Under the pieces are notes generated by a model. The model worked only from the letters and a program-made list of their open reading frames with translations, did no database searches and had not been told where the DNA came from. Shown piece after piece: positions 13,801-28,800 of a DNA stretch of 63,196 nt (position 1 is its first letter; each line of letters opens with the position of its first letter). The position numbers were made by a program, and so were the translations under genes. Source of the DNA: an uncultured Eubacteriales bacterium (lineage in GTDB: Bacteria; Bacillota; Clostridia; Christensenellales; CAG-917); the NCBI GenBank assembly GCA_900547975.1, contig URIX01000005.1, positions 1-63,196 on the forward strand. Direction: 5' to 3'.

Positions 13801-16800
13801 GGAATTTACTACAAAGACAGCGACGGCGCATACGTCCAAAAGTCCGAATTGTCCACCGTCGAGCGCAAAGCATACGACGAACAAGTCAAAGTGGGCAAAG
13901 CAAGTTACTATGACGTAAAGAAAGTCAACGTTTACATCAAACTTGCAGAAAAAGTATATGTTCTCTATGCAGACGCGACGCAAACGCAACTTAACAAGTG
14001 CGAAAAGGTTGCCGAACTTCAAAACAACTATTTGGTCAGAGTTCCGAAACTCTACTACTATGCGTCCGAAAATGCAGAAGAACCCGTAGCGGTCAACTTC
14101 CGATACAGTGTCGTCAAACCGCTTCAAGCGCGCAACGAATTCCTCTCGGTCAACCTCTATTTGTGGAATCACAAGTTGTCGGTTGCAATCAACGCACCGT
14201 CCGTGGGCGTAACCAAGTTCCAATACATCACAGGACAAGAAGCGATTGACGACAATTACAGGTTGGTAAAAGCGGACGAAGTACTCGAAGAAGGCACGAA
14301 ACGCTACAACAGGAATGACGACGGAACATACACCGAAGCAGAAAACGGAAAATATGTTGCGCAAGAAAAGCCTAAGTATGCAATCAAGAGCGTTGCGGCA
14401 GGCGCACGTTATATCAACACCGACGAAGACATCTACACCAGTGTGGACAAAGAATCCGACGGTTTGAGCAACTGGGAATTCGATTACTACACCGGCGGCA
14501 AATTCGATGTGCAAAAGTACTCGGATGCTGAAAACTACGCAGGTCCTCGTTACTACGAGTATAAAGGCGAACTCATAGCAATCACCAAAGACTCGTTGTT
14601 CGTCAAGAACGGCAATCAATACGTTCAAGCGGCTCTTGACAAGACTGCGGAAACACCGACTACAAGTTGGGCTTTATTCCCCGACTTCATCGCGGAAATC
14701 GAGAACAACGGTGCGGAATACTATGTCGAGAACACGGCGAAGACCGCGTATGTGCGCGTACAAAGAACATTTATCTATAAGAAGTACACATACAATACCG
14801 AAAAGAAAGTCCTTCTTCCCGCAACCGATGATTGCGCTCCCAAAGACTACTTCATCAAGGTTCAACAGAACAGTTCGGTTGAAAAACCCGACTTCTCGAA
14901 GCCCGAATATGCGAAATACGCATACAAGGAGTATGTCGACAGCGATAACCTCTACTACATCTCTCTTGCATTGAGAGGCAGTCTGTTCATTCAAGCGGGC
15001 AAGATTTACTTCGACTATGCAACGTACAAGGGAGTGTACAACTCTGTCGTCAACAAGATAACCGATGAAAATTTGTATCAAGAAGTTCCGAACAGCGTTC
15101 TTGAGAAGATTGCATACAAGAAATTCCAAGGCGACTACGTCAGAGTTACCGATACAACGGAAATCGCACAACTCAAAAACAAAGGTTTGTATGTTTTGGT
15201 CAACGGTGAACTCGACGAGAAGTACAGCGGCGCGAACGAAGTGCTCGGCGACGTTTTGGGCAACTTGCTCGGCGCAATGACCGGCAAATTCCAAATCGCG
15301 GAAGATATGACGTTCAACATCTACTTCTCGCTCAGATTGAATCTCGGCTTCAAACTCTACATTCTTCCGTCGTTCAGCATCGACATTCGCGACCTTGACG
15401 TTGCAATCGACGTTTGGGGCGAACAAAACGACTTGCTCGACGACGGCACGGGCAAAAACTACGTCACGAGCAAAGACAGAGACGAAAACAACTACAAAGT
15501 CAAGTTGCTCGACGGCACGAAGCCTCATATTCTCGGAATCTACTACGACAACGACAAAGACACCGGCAAAGCGGGTCTTTACATCGACGCGGAAGCACTG
15601 CTCGGCAAAGAAGCAAAACTCTTTGTGGATATGAGCGAGTACTCTCTCGAAGAAGTGATTACGGGGCTTGTGGCAGGCATCGGCAAAGGCTCTTCCGCAC
15701 AAGACGCGTCCGTTGCTTCCGATGATGTGACGAATCTCAATCCCGACAAACAAAGTGCAGATACGACGAGTTTGTTTGTCAACATATTCACCAACGCGCT
15801 CGCACTCAACGTGACGTCGGGCTTTGCAAAAGTTCTTATCAAAGAACTTATGCCCGACAACGCAAGCATTGCGGATATGTTGCCCAACCTCAAAGTTTAT
15901 CTCAAACAAAATCTCAGACCGTACGACATTACGATTGGCGCAATTCTCTTCAACGAGAAGGGCGATGTTCCCGTGTTCAATCTCGGGCTTAACATTCAAG
16001 GTTTGAACGGCGTAGACGGCGAGTCCTCGTCCATCGAGTTTGGCAGAAAAGAAGACATTTTGAAAACGCAACAAGGCTCCAACGCCATCTTCTACTATGC
16101 GAACTTCTACCGCGACAACGGCAACACCGATTACAGCAACTACTACGGCAAGAACTACAACGCAAAAGACTACGTCAAACTCAAACGCGACGAAGCGACA
16201 GGTTACGATTATATCGAGAACGCAGACGGCTCGAAGGGCGCTCTCTACACGGGCACAGACGCGGACGGCAAAACGTTTGCAGGCCCCGAAGACAGATATA
16301 TGAAGGCTGCGCCCGTTATGAGCGAAGTGCTCGCTTCAAGACAGATGGCGTTCAAGGGCGACCTCTACACCGACGTCGACGGCGTGTATATGCTCGTTTA
16401 CAAACGCCTCAACGACATCGCAGGCAACAACAACCTCGACGAAGACACGTACAGAGAGTACAGAAACCTTGTCAACACCAACCAATTTGCGACCTACACG
16501 GGCACGCTCTACGTTGTCGACAGCAACGGCAACTTCGTCAAGACGGACAAAGACACGCTCAAGGGCTTCACGGGCGAGGGCAATTTGCAATACGCTCTTG
16601 CAAGCAACTACACGAGCGCAACCGTAAGCGAAAAGAGCAAAGCGGTTGTCTACAACGGACAAACCTATTATCCGATTGACACCAACGGCAACGGATACAC
16701 CGATATGAGTGAAGCGGACACGTTCGCAAGGAACTATCCGAGTGCTAAGGTTTACAAGCAAGTCACCGATTTCACCAACTACACCAAAGCGTTGGCACTC

Positions 16801-19800
16801 AATCTCGGCGATTTGCTCGGCGGCGGCACATTTGATGTTGCAAGCGTGCTTGCGGGACTCGAAAGCGTCGAACTCGGAATGAGTCTTGACATCAAGGCGA
16901 CTCTCGACGATGTCATCAACTGGACATATCAATTCACGAGATTTATCGACGATCCGCAAATCAGTCAATATCTCTACTTTATAGCAACATCGCTTCAAGC
17001 CAACAAGGAATTCCAAAGCCTTATCGGTTTGAGCGTCGATCTCAAAGCGTATCTCAAACTCGCAAATCTCGTCAAGATGATTGCGGGCGACAAGAGCGTT
17101 GGCATTTTGCAAGCCCTCGAAGGCGCGAAGATTTATCTCGAATTGACCTACGAAACCAACTTCCACGGCAACCAGAAGCCGCAAGCGTTCTTGTGGGTGG
17201 AAATCAGAGGCGGCAAACTTTATCTCAATCTCGATATGAGCGAGATCGGCGACATCGTCGGTTGGGGCGACTTCTTCTCATACGGCGTTGTCGACGGACT
17301 CGATCTTTCGAGCATACTCGGCAGCAGTTCGACAACGGCAAGCGCACAAGCCTTTACGGCGGCCGATGACGAGGAAGCCAACACAGGTTTGATTCCGGCA
17401 AATATATGGAGCGTTCTCAATGTTGTTCTCGGCAGATTGCTCATCGCAAACGACTTCATCACGGTCGGACTCAACGAAACTCTTATCGCGGACCTCATCG
17501 GTATGCTCGCGGACAGCGACAGCGCAGTGCTTCAAGGCATAAGCGAGTTCTTGCCCAAACTTCACACGACCGATACGAAGGACACCAGCGGTATCACCAT
17601 CAACTTCTACGGCAACTCGCCCAGCATCGACATCAACCTCGGCTTCAAGGTTGGCACGCTCTATTACGAAACCGTAAACAACTTCAACGCGATGTACGGC
17701 AACGACGGCAAGTACTTCAAGGGAAGCAACTGGTCGGGCACAACGTTCAAGCAAGAAACGAGCGGCGAGTACACTGTAGGCAATGGCGCGGATAACGACA
17801 ACACATACGTTCTCGTATCCACCGACGATTACGCACTCGTTACGTACGCATATCCTGCTTGGGACGGCGACACTTACGACTACGACGCGACAGCGAACAA
17901 GTTCACGAAGCACACCGAAAGCGGCACGAAGGGCGCATACCTCAAACAAGGCGACTTCGCAATCGCAATTTCGCTCGGCAAACTTTATGCGAAAGTGAAC
18001 AAAGACTTCTCTGTCGACAAAGACGAGAAATTTGCCGATAGAAATGACGACAAGACAATCAAGTACGTTTATGTCGAATCCGCAAACGGCGAATACGTCA
18101 AGAATGCGGACGGAACGTATCGTCTTGCAACGGCTGCCGACATCGAAGAAGCGCATTACGCAAAACAAGCGTCATACGGCAACTATGTGAAGTTGCAAAA
18201 CGCAACGGCGCATCTTGAAATGTCGATTGAGATTTCCTTGTACGGAAGCGGCAAAGCGGCGGGCAAAGCCAACGAAATCGATTTGAGCGAAATTCTCGAT
18301 ATGATAATGGGGCTCATCAATCCCGGCAGCGCAATCAGCGGTTCTCAACTCAAACTCAACATCGTCAACGAATTCGGCAACGACCAAGGCGCGTTCCTCA
18401 CGCTCGACCTCGTTGCGAATATCGACGTTGAAACGTACAAAGTCGAACTCGGCCTCGAACTCAACAAGAAGACGGCAAGTATGACGACCGCAAAGACGTT
18501 GCTCGGCGTTTACCTCATCGAAAACGCAGTATATGTCGACCTCAGCGGTATACTCGGCGAAACGGCAAAGATTGCCGTGACCGATCTCAACCTTGACGGT
18601 TTGCTCGAAGGCGTACTCGGCAAGTTCTTGGGTCAAGAAGAATCCACCGACGCGTCGGGTGCAAGCGTTGCAAGCAAAGAAGACATCGGCACGATCGAAA
18701 AGAACAAAGATCATTTGAGAGAGTATGCATACTTCATGATCAACGTTACGCCGCAAAAACTCTTGTTGCAACTCAACGCAGACCTCGTCAACGCAATCTA
18801 CAAGAAGATTATGGCGATTCGCGGACTCGAACAAAAAGATTTGATTCCCGACATCGGCGATTTGCTTGTCAGAGTGGACGCTTCCGAGTCAGGTGCAAAG
18901 AAGTACGTCAAGATGACGGATGAAGAAAAGGCAAAACACAACGGCAAAACGTACAAGAAAGTCGGCGTAAGATACGTCGAAGTGACCGACGGAACGAAAG
19001 GCGATTATAAGCAAGACGGCAACAAGACTACAATCAGTCTCAATTTGAGATTCAGCGACGGCTTGTACTTCTGCCTCGACATTCCTGCGGGAAGCATAAC
19101 AAAAGACATAAGTCAAAGCGTTGCGAGCGTCTTTGGACTTTCGGTTGCCGAAAAGGATTTCTATAAATCTATTTCCGACAAAGAGTTGAGTTCGTATGAC
19201 GGAACAAGATATGCCAAAAAATCGGACGGAACGTACGAAACGGCTTCCGACTACGTTGACGGAGTGACATATTATGCTCCTATGGTTAAGCGTATCGACG
19301 ACAAGGAATTGTCAACGTATAGCGGCGACAAATTCGTCAAGAACGCAAACGGCAACAACGTGCTCAGTTCGCTTGCGATAAGCGAGGCAACGTACTATGC
19401 GCAATCGACGACGTACACGAAACTCGTGTTGAAGGACGGCAAACTCTATGACGGCGCAACCGAATTCCAAGGCGCGGTGTATGTCAAGCGTTACGGCGCA
19501 TATGAACTTTCTGCGGGCGCAAATTATGTTGCGACAACGAACTATTATAAACAAGACGTGACATACGTCGCACTTACCGCAAGAGACGGTATGCTCTACA
19601 ACGGAACGGAATTGTTCAAGGGCGACAAAGTGTACGTCGCAAAGACCGAAACCGCCGAAAACGGAGAAACGACGACGAGTTACGAACTCTCGACGAGATA
19701 CACTTTCTATCCGTATTATGCTCTCAAAAAAGAGCAGGTGCCGAGAGACTATATCGAAATTCTCTCTCTCGACCTCGAATCGCTTGTGAACGGTACGGGT

Positions 19801-22800
19801 ACGTTTGACATTTCGTCGCTCAATCTGCCCACAATCGGGCTCAAAGCGTCGCTCAACTTCACAATGACGTCGAAGAACCTCAAACCCGGACAAACCGGCT
19901 ATGACGAATCTCTCGCAGGCTGGACAAAGAATCTTCTTGCAAACTTGCTCAGCGGTCAGGCTATCTTCGGACAGTTCGGCACGCTCACTTGGCAAGACGA
20001 GAATACCCTTACCGACGGCGGAAAGGTCTATGACGGCAAAGTGTACGTCAAGAATGCAAAAGACGAATACGTTCTCTACACAGAAAAGACGTATGCGAAA
20101 GGCACAAAATACTTCAAGTATACTCTTGCGCCCATCAACATCACGATGGCAAACGAGATCAATCTCACCATCGATATCGCGGCGAACATTAATCTCGCGC
20201 CGATTCTCGCATACGGCATCGGCGGCATTTTGTACAGCGATATTGCGGTGGATATTATGCTCGGCAAACCCGTCGGCACAAAACTTCTCAGTCTCTACTA
20301 TCTCGGCTCTTCCAGACTTATGAAGAAAGACGGCGTAAACTGGGAACTCGGCATGGCAACAAGCGGCGCATATACGTCCAACGAAATCTATTCCGACGCC
20401 CTCTACGTTGACGCAAGCGGTTTGGGTCTTGGAAAGATCAAGTTCCAAGGCATTGCAGGCTTGCTCGGCGTAACTCCGAGTTACGGAGCCAAGACCGCGT
20501 CGGGCGCAAGCGTAAGCGCAGACGCAACGACGTCAGACGCGAACACCGTAGGTGCAAACGCGGCGGCAAGCAATGCGCTTTATTTGCAAATCGACATCCA
20601 AAACGGACGTCTCGGCGTGTCGTTTAACAATGCGTTCATCACAACGCTTATCGGAATGCTCGGACTCGACCTCGGCGACATCGAACTTCCGCCCATCAAG
20701 TCGGTCAAACTTGACGTGAACCTCGGTGCAAAGGGTCTCGATTCAATCAACCTCAATGCCTTGCTTGACAGCGTCGGCACAAGTGCGAACGTCAAGATCG
20801 ACAACGTCGAACTCGGCTTCGGCGAGAGCATGGTTGAATCCGCAAACCTCATCGAACAAGTGAAGACGGGCTACACCGGTTTGACCTTCTCGAAGACGTC
20901 GGGCATTATGAACCTCATCCAAAACGCCATTGACAGTTTGAAACCCGGTCTTTCCATCAACATCCAGAACAAAGTATGGCAGTTGACTCAAGCAAGAAAG
21001 GTCGCGACGTTGTATCAGGATTCCAGCATCACGCTCACAGGAAAGAAAATTCTTACATCAACCAAAATAGACGGTAGTAGTTCTTCACCCGAAAAATACA
21101 ATATTCATCTTGACTTAGCGAGCAACCGAACATCTATCGGACTCAAAGCGATTTTGGGAGGGAACAATATCTTTATCACCGACCTCTCGCTTCCGAGTGG
21201 TTTGGTAGGTAATATCGCCGGACTTGTTTCCGCACTCAAATGTCTCGATTTGGGCAGCATGATGGGCAAATCTCCGCTTCTTGCGCTTGTGAACGGCACG
21301 GACGGTGATGACGCAACCTACGAATATCCGTCCGCAAAGACGGCAGCCGAAACTTCAACGACTGCGGCAAGCGGGTGGAACAAAGACAAAACATCATACA
21401 CCTATCCGCTCAATCTTGAGAATCTCATCAAGAGCGTTGAAGTCAACCTGTTCAACGACAACGGATACTGGCCATATTTCGACAAAGCAACGGCGGTGTC
21501 CAACGGCGCAGGCAAGATTTCCGTCAAGGTCAAGCTCAACAAAGATTCGTACAACGAACTCATAATTATGGTCACGTCCATACTTATGGGCTTGATGAAA
21601 GACAAAATCAACAGTGACAACGGCGAGCCGTACTTCGGCGACGTACAAAAGGCGCGCGACGGCAAGACGAGCATAACCGGTAAAGGTCTGTCCTCTTATT
21701 TGATTGACGGTATCGGCGACACCAACGAAATCACCAAGTTCTACGACGGACTTGACGCGTTGGTCAAGAGAGGCGCGACTACGCAAGAGAAAGTCAACTA
21801 TGTCGAGCCGTTTGCAAGGTCATTGCCCGTAACGTTGACGAAGTGGGCGTTGTTGTTCGCACTCGACGCGGCAAACATATCGCTCGGTTACGGTACAATC
21901 CAAAATTTGGCGAGCGAGGTCATCGAGGGATTGAACTTCCTCATCGGCGGAATTCTTCCCATTCCGTTTGCAAGCGGTGAAATCGATCCTTCCGTCAATA
22001 TCTACGTCGACCTCAATCCGACGGCAAGCGAATACGGCTGCACCGGCGATCAAGTCGTAAAACCCGGTATTCAAGCCATTGAAATTATGGTCAATGCCGA
22101 GAAGAACGGCACCGGAACGGCAATGAAGTACAACAAAGCGCAAACCACCACCAAGAGCGAAATGAATCGTATGGCAAACGAAGGTGGCGCGGTTGCGGCA
22201 GGCTCGGCAGACAGCACGACAAACGAATTAAGCAACGCTTGGGACTTCTTTATGCTTCGCATAACGCCGTACAGCATAGTCGATACGTCAGCGCAGAAGT
22301 TCAACACCGGTATGCTGTACTTCGACGATGCGGAAAGCGCAGAAAAGGTGACAAACGAAGTCGCCGCACCCACCGAAATCGTAATCGACGATCCGGCAAC
22401 AAGATCGGGCAATGCAGTGAAGTCGGACGGTTCGTCGGTGCCTGTCACGCTTCGCGACAGCGCGTTCCTCGACGCAACGGTATTCCCGCAATACGCAAAC
22501 GTCAAATTCCCTGTCTATCTCAGCGGCAAGCAAATGCAGTCCTATGATTCTTCGGGCGATTACAAAGACGCAGTAGGCACACAAATCGTTTGGGATGCGG
22601 CAACCGTCGATTTGACCGCTGCAACTTCCGAAGACACAAACGGCAGACGTCTTGCAGGTTATGTGTACGGCTACGCGCTCAACGTCGTGCTTTACGCAAT
22701 CCCCGTCTACGTCACCAACGATAAGGAAGCGCAAACGCAATCCATCAAGGGATACTACAACATAAACGGCAAGTATACCGAAAAGGCACTGGGAATCGAC

Positions 22801-25800
22801 ATCGACACCAACAGTTCCAAGTATATGGCGGAACTTCCCGATCTCGTGAGAATCCCGTTCAGAACGGGCGGCAAGTACACGTTCGCAACCTATCTCAAGG
22901 ATTCTGCAGGCAATATGGCATATGCGGTCATCAATCCGATAAGCGGCGCACCGTCCGAAAACGGCTATCAAATCCTCGTCCAACCCACTCAAGAGGAAAT
23001 CGATAAAGGCGCGACGGCAAATCTCAACAAAGACGGCAACAAGTGTTTGTTGATGCCCGCATATATCGCAGGTCTTAAGACTGTCAAGGATAAAGACGGA
23101 AACGATGTTTATCAAACGGTCAAGATCAAGAACGAAGACGGCACGGAAGTCGAATACTACGTGCTTGACCGCAACAAATTGCCGAAGGGCAAACAATTCC
23201 CCGCAGGCACGATCGACTGGAATACGGACGACTTCAAGTACGATTGGCAAGGTTCGACAGAGTGGACGACGGGTGCGGGCAGCAACGTAGTCAAAGTCGG
23301 ATTCACCTATCAATGGGGTCTCGGCAAAGCGGTTACGGACACGATTTCGTTGACTGCGAAGAACTACAAGATTTCAAGACTCACGTCAATGTCCAACAAC
23401 GAGAGCGGCACGGTAACGCAAAACTTCAAGAGCGAGCGCGACAGTAATGGCAACTACACGACGATTCTCGAACTCAAAGCGATGGATATCGACGCAAGTA
23501 TGCAAAACCTCGTGACCTACCTCGGCGGATTCCGCTTAGTCAACGGCAAGTTCATCAACGAAAGTTCGATGACGGGCTTCGACGTCGAGTGGGATACGAC
23601 GGAACTCGCAAAAGCGCTTAACGCAATCACCACCAAAGATTCGAGCGGCAACGACGTCGTAAACTATTACAAGGGTCTTGACGTAACGGTAAAAGCAAAG
23701 GTCGGCGGCAAGAGATTCAGCATCTTCACGTCGGTCACGAAGAATCTCGTTTCGACGGACAAGAGCGGCTTTGTGGGCAAGAGCGAGAGTTTCGCAGGCA
23801 AGTTCGCGCAAGAAGTCAATGTCAGAATCGTAGTCAAACCGTATGTGTTCGCTTCTATGGCAAACGCGCTCGTATTCGATCAGTATCGTTATGAAACGAT
23901 AACCGCAGCCTCGTTCGGCAACTCATTCCGAATCAACGTCAAAGACGCAAGCGGAAACACGCGAGTCGAAAACTTGACGGTCGGCAACGGACTCAGCGTC
24001 GAAGCGCCGTTCATCAAAGCGGGCGAAACCTATCTCAACGCATACAATAATGCGGTGCACAAACTCACGTCCGACGAAATCACATACGAGGGATACAGCA
24101 ATCAAAGAGCATATCCGCTCTATGCGAAACTCGTCATCGGCACTGAATACAGCGGCAAGCAAGAGGTTTACGTTCCCATCGAAGTGAACGCGGTCAAACC
24201 CTCTGCGGTGACGATAAGCGTCGAACACGGCAACACTCTCAATCCGAAGTGGTACGAGAGATACGACGAGTTCAACGTTTCCGTCGGCAAGAACACGTAC
24301 ACGATGTTCCCCGACTGGACGACGGTGCAGTATTACACCAACGCCGCTTGCACGAAACTCAAATCGCAACAAAACATCTTTGACGGCGGTACGATTTACG
24401 CGCAAGTAGAAGCGTACGCAACTGCGGACGGCACGAAAGACGGCACGAAACTCGCTCTTGTCAACACAGGCAAGAAGGACGAGAGTGGCAAGCCTGTCTA
24501 TTCGGCGCAAAAGATAACGCTCAGACTCAACGTCGAGCAACAAACCATACAATCCGTAAACTTCTTCTACGACGAAACGATTGGCGACGTCGCGGCATAT
24601 TTGAGAAAATATGCAAGCGACGAAGCGAAACTCGCCGAACTCGAAGCAAAACTTGCGGACATCGACAACTACACCGGTAGCGTATATCAACAAACGCACG
24701 AAAAGGACGGCACTTGGTACGGCATTGACCCGATCAACTTTGCAACCAACCCGAGCGATTACTTCAAGACGAGTGATTGGGGCGACGCAAAGGGTGGCAC
24801 GCCTGTCAAGGTCAACTTGGTCAACGGAGAATCCTACATTGCATTCGTCAGAGCGTTTGACACTGTCGTTTCGGGCAAAGACGTCAAAGGCACGGGCAAT
24901 ACGCAAACCTGCTATATGACGATAGGCAACAACAAAGTTTCCTTCTACGTCAACATTCCGAGTTATGAATTTGTCGGCGGCGCAATGAGCGACGCGGAAA
25001 GCAAACTCACGTATGTAGACGGCAAAGTCGCAGGCACGAAAGACGATGCGAAAGACGATACGTTGAAACTCGCATACAACGTGTTCGACAAATGGAAGTT
25101 GCCGAGCACGGCGACCGTACAAACCGCACAAGGCGTCGGCGACACAACCGTTGACGTCAAGTGGGTTGATTACGCCGCGCCGAACAAGGACGAAGTGAAG
25201 TCCGACGCAGACGGCAAGTTGTACGTCGAGCGTAAGTACTTCTTCTTCGACGGACTCACGATGCGTTATCCGAGTGCGGACGCGTTCACGGCAAAGATTT
25301 ATCTTGAAAACTTCAACACGGAAGTGAAAGAAATCGTTCCCGACGGAATGAGCCTCAAATACGACGTATTCGACAAGTTCGAGTTCGCTCGCACCGCAAC
25401 CGTCTATATGAATGACGGAACGAAGCACGAAAACGTGCCTATCCGCTGGGAAAGCACGTCAATGCCGACTGCGGATGAAATCGAACAAGGCAGTTTCACT
25501 CGCAAGATTCGCATTCTCGGCGCATACGTCGAGGGTCAGGACATCTACAGCGACTACGTCGTGACCGTCAACAATGACTTCAAGATTGACACGCTCTTGA
25601 ACGAATTCAAGACGGAAATCACCGGCGACTACAAGGCAGGCAACTTTGCAATCGACGTTGCAAAAGACAACTTCTATCAAGGCTTGCCCAAGAGCGCAAA
25701 CGTCAAGGTCGGCACAAAGACGATCCCCGTCACGCTTGCGTGGAGCGACAACTACACCGCAGAGAGCGGCTTCAACGGCAATATGACTCTCACGATAACT

Positions 25801-28800
25801 TCCAAGGACGGCGACAACGTCGTGCTCGAAAGTGACGTGAACGTCGCCGTAAAAGTCGAATCCGCAGGTATCACGGGTCTTGCGAAGGGACAAAAGTACG
25901 ATCTCGACCCGTATGCGATGAGCAGCACGCTCTTTGAATCGGGCAGTTTGCAAGAAGTCAAAGTCAGCGGCAGCGACAACACGCAATACGTTGCGGTCGA
26001 ATACGACTTCGACAATCAAGCGTTCTATGACAACGTTGCTTCCCGCTTCGGCAAGAAGTACAAAGTGGCGGTGACGTACAAGTACAACGCAGGCAAGAAC
26101 GACAACGTCGAAACGGGCGAAATCGAAGTGTACGTCGTGGGCAGAAGCATTATGTTTATGTCCGACTACGCCGACCGCTCGATTGTGGTGGATACGTTCC
26201 TTAACAAAGACGCTTCCTATCTTGCCAACAAGATGAGAATCACGACGACGGGCGGCGACGTGTTCGACGCGTACTTCGACTGGTCCGACGTTGACAAACT
26301 CATCAAGAGCGGAAAGAGCAACACGGCATATATGGCAACCGCGATCGTGGGCGTCGAGAAAGCAAACGGCGGCTACGTACTTGCCGATATCACCGACGAC
26401 GACAAGGTCAACCCGACTTACGTCGCAATCGAAGACTACGTCGAGTACAAGCAAAAGACCAACCCGAACTTCGCTCTTACGAACGAAAAGAGATATATGC
26501 TCGCAAAACAACGCGTCAACATACCTGTTACGGTGCTTGACCGTACGATTGCGGACGCAGAACTCTTGCTCGGCAACACCGACCTCGAATATTTGTATTC
26601 CGATTCGAGCAAGTATTCCACCATCACCGACACGCTCGTCGGCAAGACGAACGGCGCGTATGACGGCAGATACATCGACATCGTGTACAACAAAGCGACC
26701 GGTATGCCCGAACAATACGTTTACAACAATCACTTTGCATACGTCGGCGCAAGCAAACTGCCCGACACGATGCAACTCACGTTTGTAAACGGCGACGTCG
26801 GCAAATACTACATCACTTACGAAAACGCACCTACGGCAAGTGACCTTGCAGGTCTCACGACAACTCTCGACAGAAAGATGACCGTTCACGTATATGATAT
26901 GGAAACCAAAAAGATCGAGGTTATGGACGCGTTTGAAATGTCGATCAAGATTCGCGTGTCCAAGGTTACGCTCACAAACAGCGACCTTGCGTACAACGAT
27001 ATGTCGGTCGGCTCGTACAAGTACAACAAAGACGTATATGCAGACAGAGCGAACACCGTCTACGACACGAGCAAGTATGCTTCAACCGCAACGTTCTACG
27101 TCGGCGCACAGTTTATGCTTGCGCAAACGTGGTGGACTGACGGCAGATCCGCAAACGGCAGCAAGTACGACTACAACAGCACGTACACCAAACGTCACGG
27201 ATTCACCGACACCGACGGCGAAGTATATCCCGGCATTTACAGTGTGTACTCGGTCGGCAGCAAGTTCAAAGCGGAAGGTGAGGAAGGCAACTACGAAGGC
27301 GTCAAGTTCTATATCTACAACGCTGACACCAAGAATTATGCTTTGTATAACGGCACCGTAAAATACGATTCCGCAAACACGACCTACAAGAGCGAGAGCG
27401 GTCAAGACCTCTACATCCTCGTTTACGTGACGACGCAAACCCTCAACGCAAGTTGGAATGCTGACGGCGTAAACTACACGTACAGAGGCGGCAACGTTGC
27501 AGTCGAGGCAACTCTCACAAGCCGCGTTAAAGGCAACGGCGCAACGGCAAAGGTAGACGTCACGGTACACGTCAACAACAGCAGAGTAAACGGCGAAGCA
27601 ACGCTTGTAAGCGGCGACACTTGCAGCTTGTTGTCAGGCGGCAAATTCGTAATCGACCCGTACGAAAACGGCAACGTCTTTGCAAGAAAGACGGGTTACA
27701 GCGGCGACCGTTACGAGAAATCCTCCGCTGCAACTTCCGGTTACGTCAAGAACAACCTCGACGGCACGTACAAACTCGTTGACGGACAATACGTCGAATT
27801 GACTGAGGAAGAACTCAACAGAGATTACGCAAACTTCCCGACAAGGCTCACCGTCACGCTTGCAAACGGCACTAATGTCGATGTGCCCGTAACGTGGGAC
27901 TTCAGCGGCGTTAACGTGACGTATGCGGGCGGCGAATACTACGCATATGCAATCGTCAACTACGACGGCGCGTACAACTACAAGGCAACGGATTCGTCAT
28001 CTGCAAACGAAGTCGGCACGCAACGTATCAGATTCAACGTCAAAGTGCTTGACAGAAGAATACGCGCGGGCAAAGACGGTATCGCAAACGAAACCGAACT
28101 CAAGAAACTCGCAGGTTACGCATACGGCGTTTCGAGCGGCGTTGCGGCTTTCGTCAATCCGTACGAGTATATCAAGCCCACAATGCCCACCGAACTCTCT
28201 CTCAACGAGCGTCAAGCGGACGGCAATTACAAGGCAATGACGTACTCGACGAGAAGCAACGAGAGGAAACTCGTATGGTCGTTCGACGAGTTCAGACCTT
28301 CCTACAACGGCGGCGTGATTTACGTCACTGCAAAACTGATCGGCATCGACGGAAACGTCCAAACCTACAAGATTCCGTTTCTCGTCCAGAAGATGGAAGC
28401 AACGGCAATCAAAGAGGCTCAAACCACGGTTGGCTCGAACGGCGTGACCAAACTTGCGCCGAAGTCGGGCGGTTACAGTTCAACTATCAATTCGGGCGTT
28501 GCCACCGAGTCGTTCAGCATCGATCCCAACGATCCGAACAGATTGTCCATGCCGTTCATGTACATCGCGACGTTCAAGGTTTCTACGCCCAATTACGATG
28601 CGGCAAACGACAAAGTCACAGGATTCACCGTTGTTACGGAACCGAAGGACCTCGATTTCTTCTACGCAATCGTTTCTATGCCTGCGGACGAGCAATACAC
28701 CGTCACGTCAAGCGGAATCACGACGAGCGCAAGCGGCAACACCGCAACGATTCAACTCGGCGACCAAGAGCGTATCTCGGTGAAGGTCGTTCAAACCAAC

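Noticed and set aside
12064..14628. 854-residue open frame on the minus strand inside the giant gene (and others, e.g. 4360-6204, 24-25.4 kb)
   Set aside because: Antisense shadows produced by the strong codon bias of the sense gene; no RBS, no family motifs, composition rich in V, D, R and F as expected from reverse-complemented codons.
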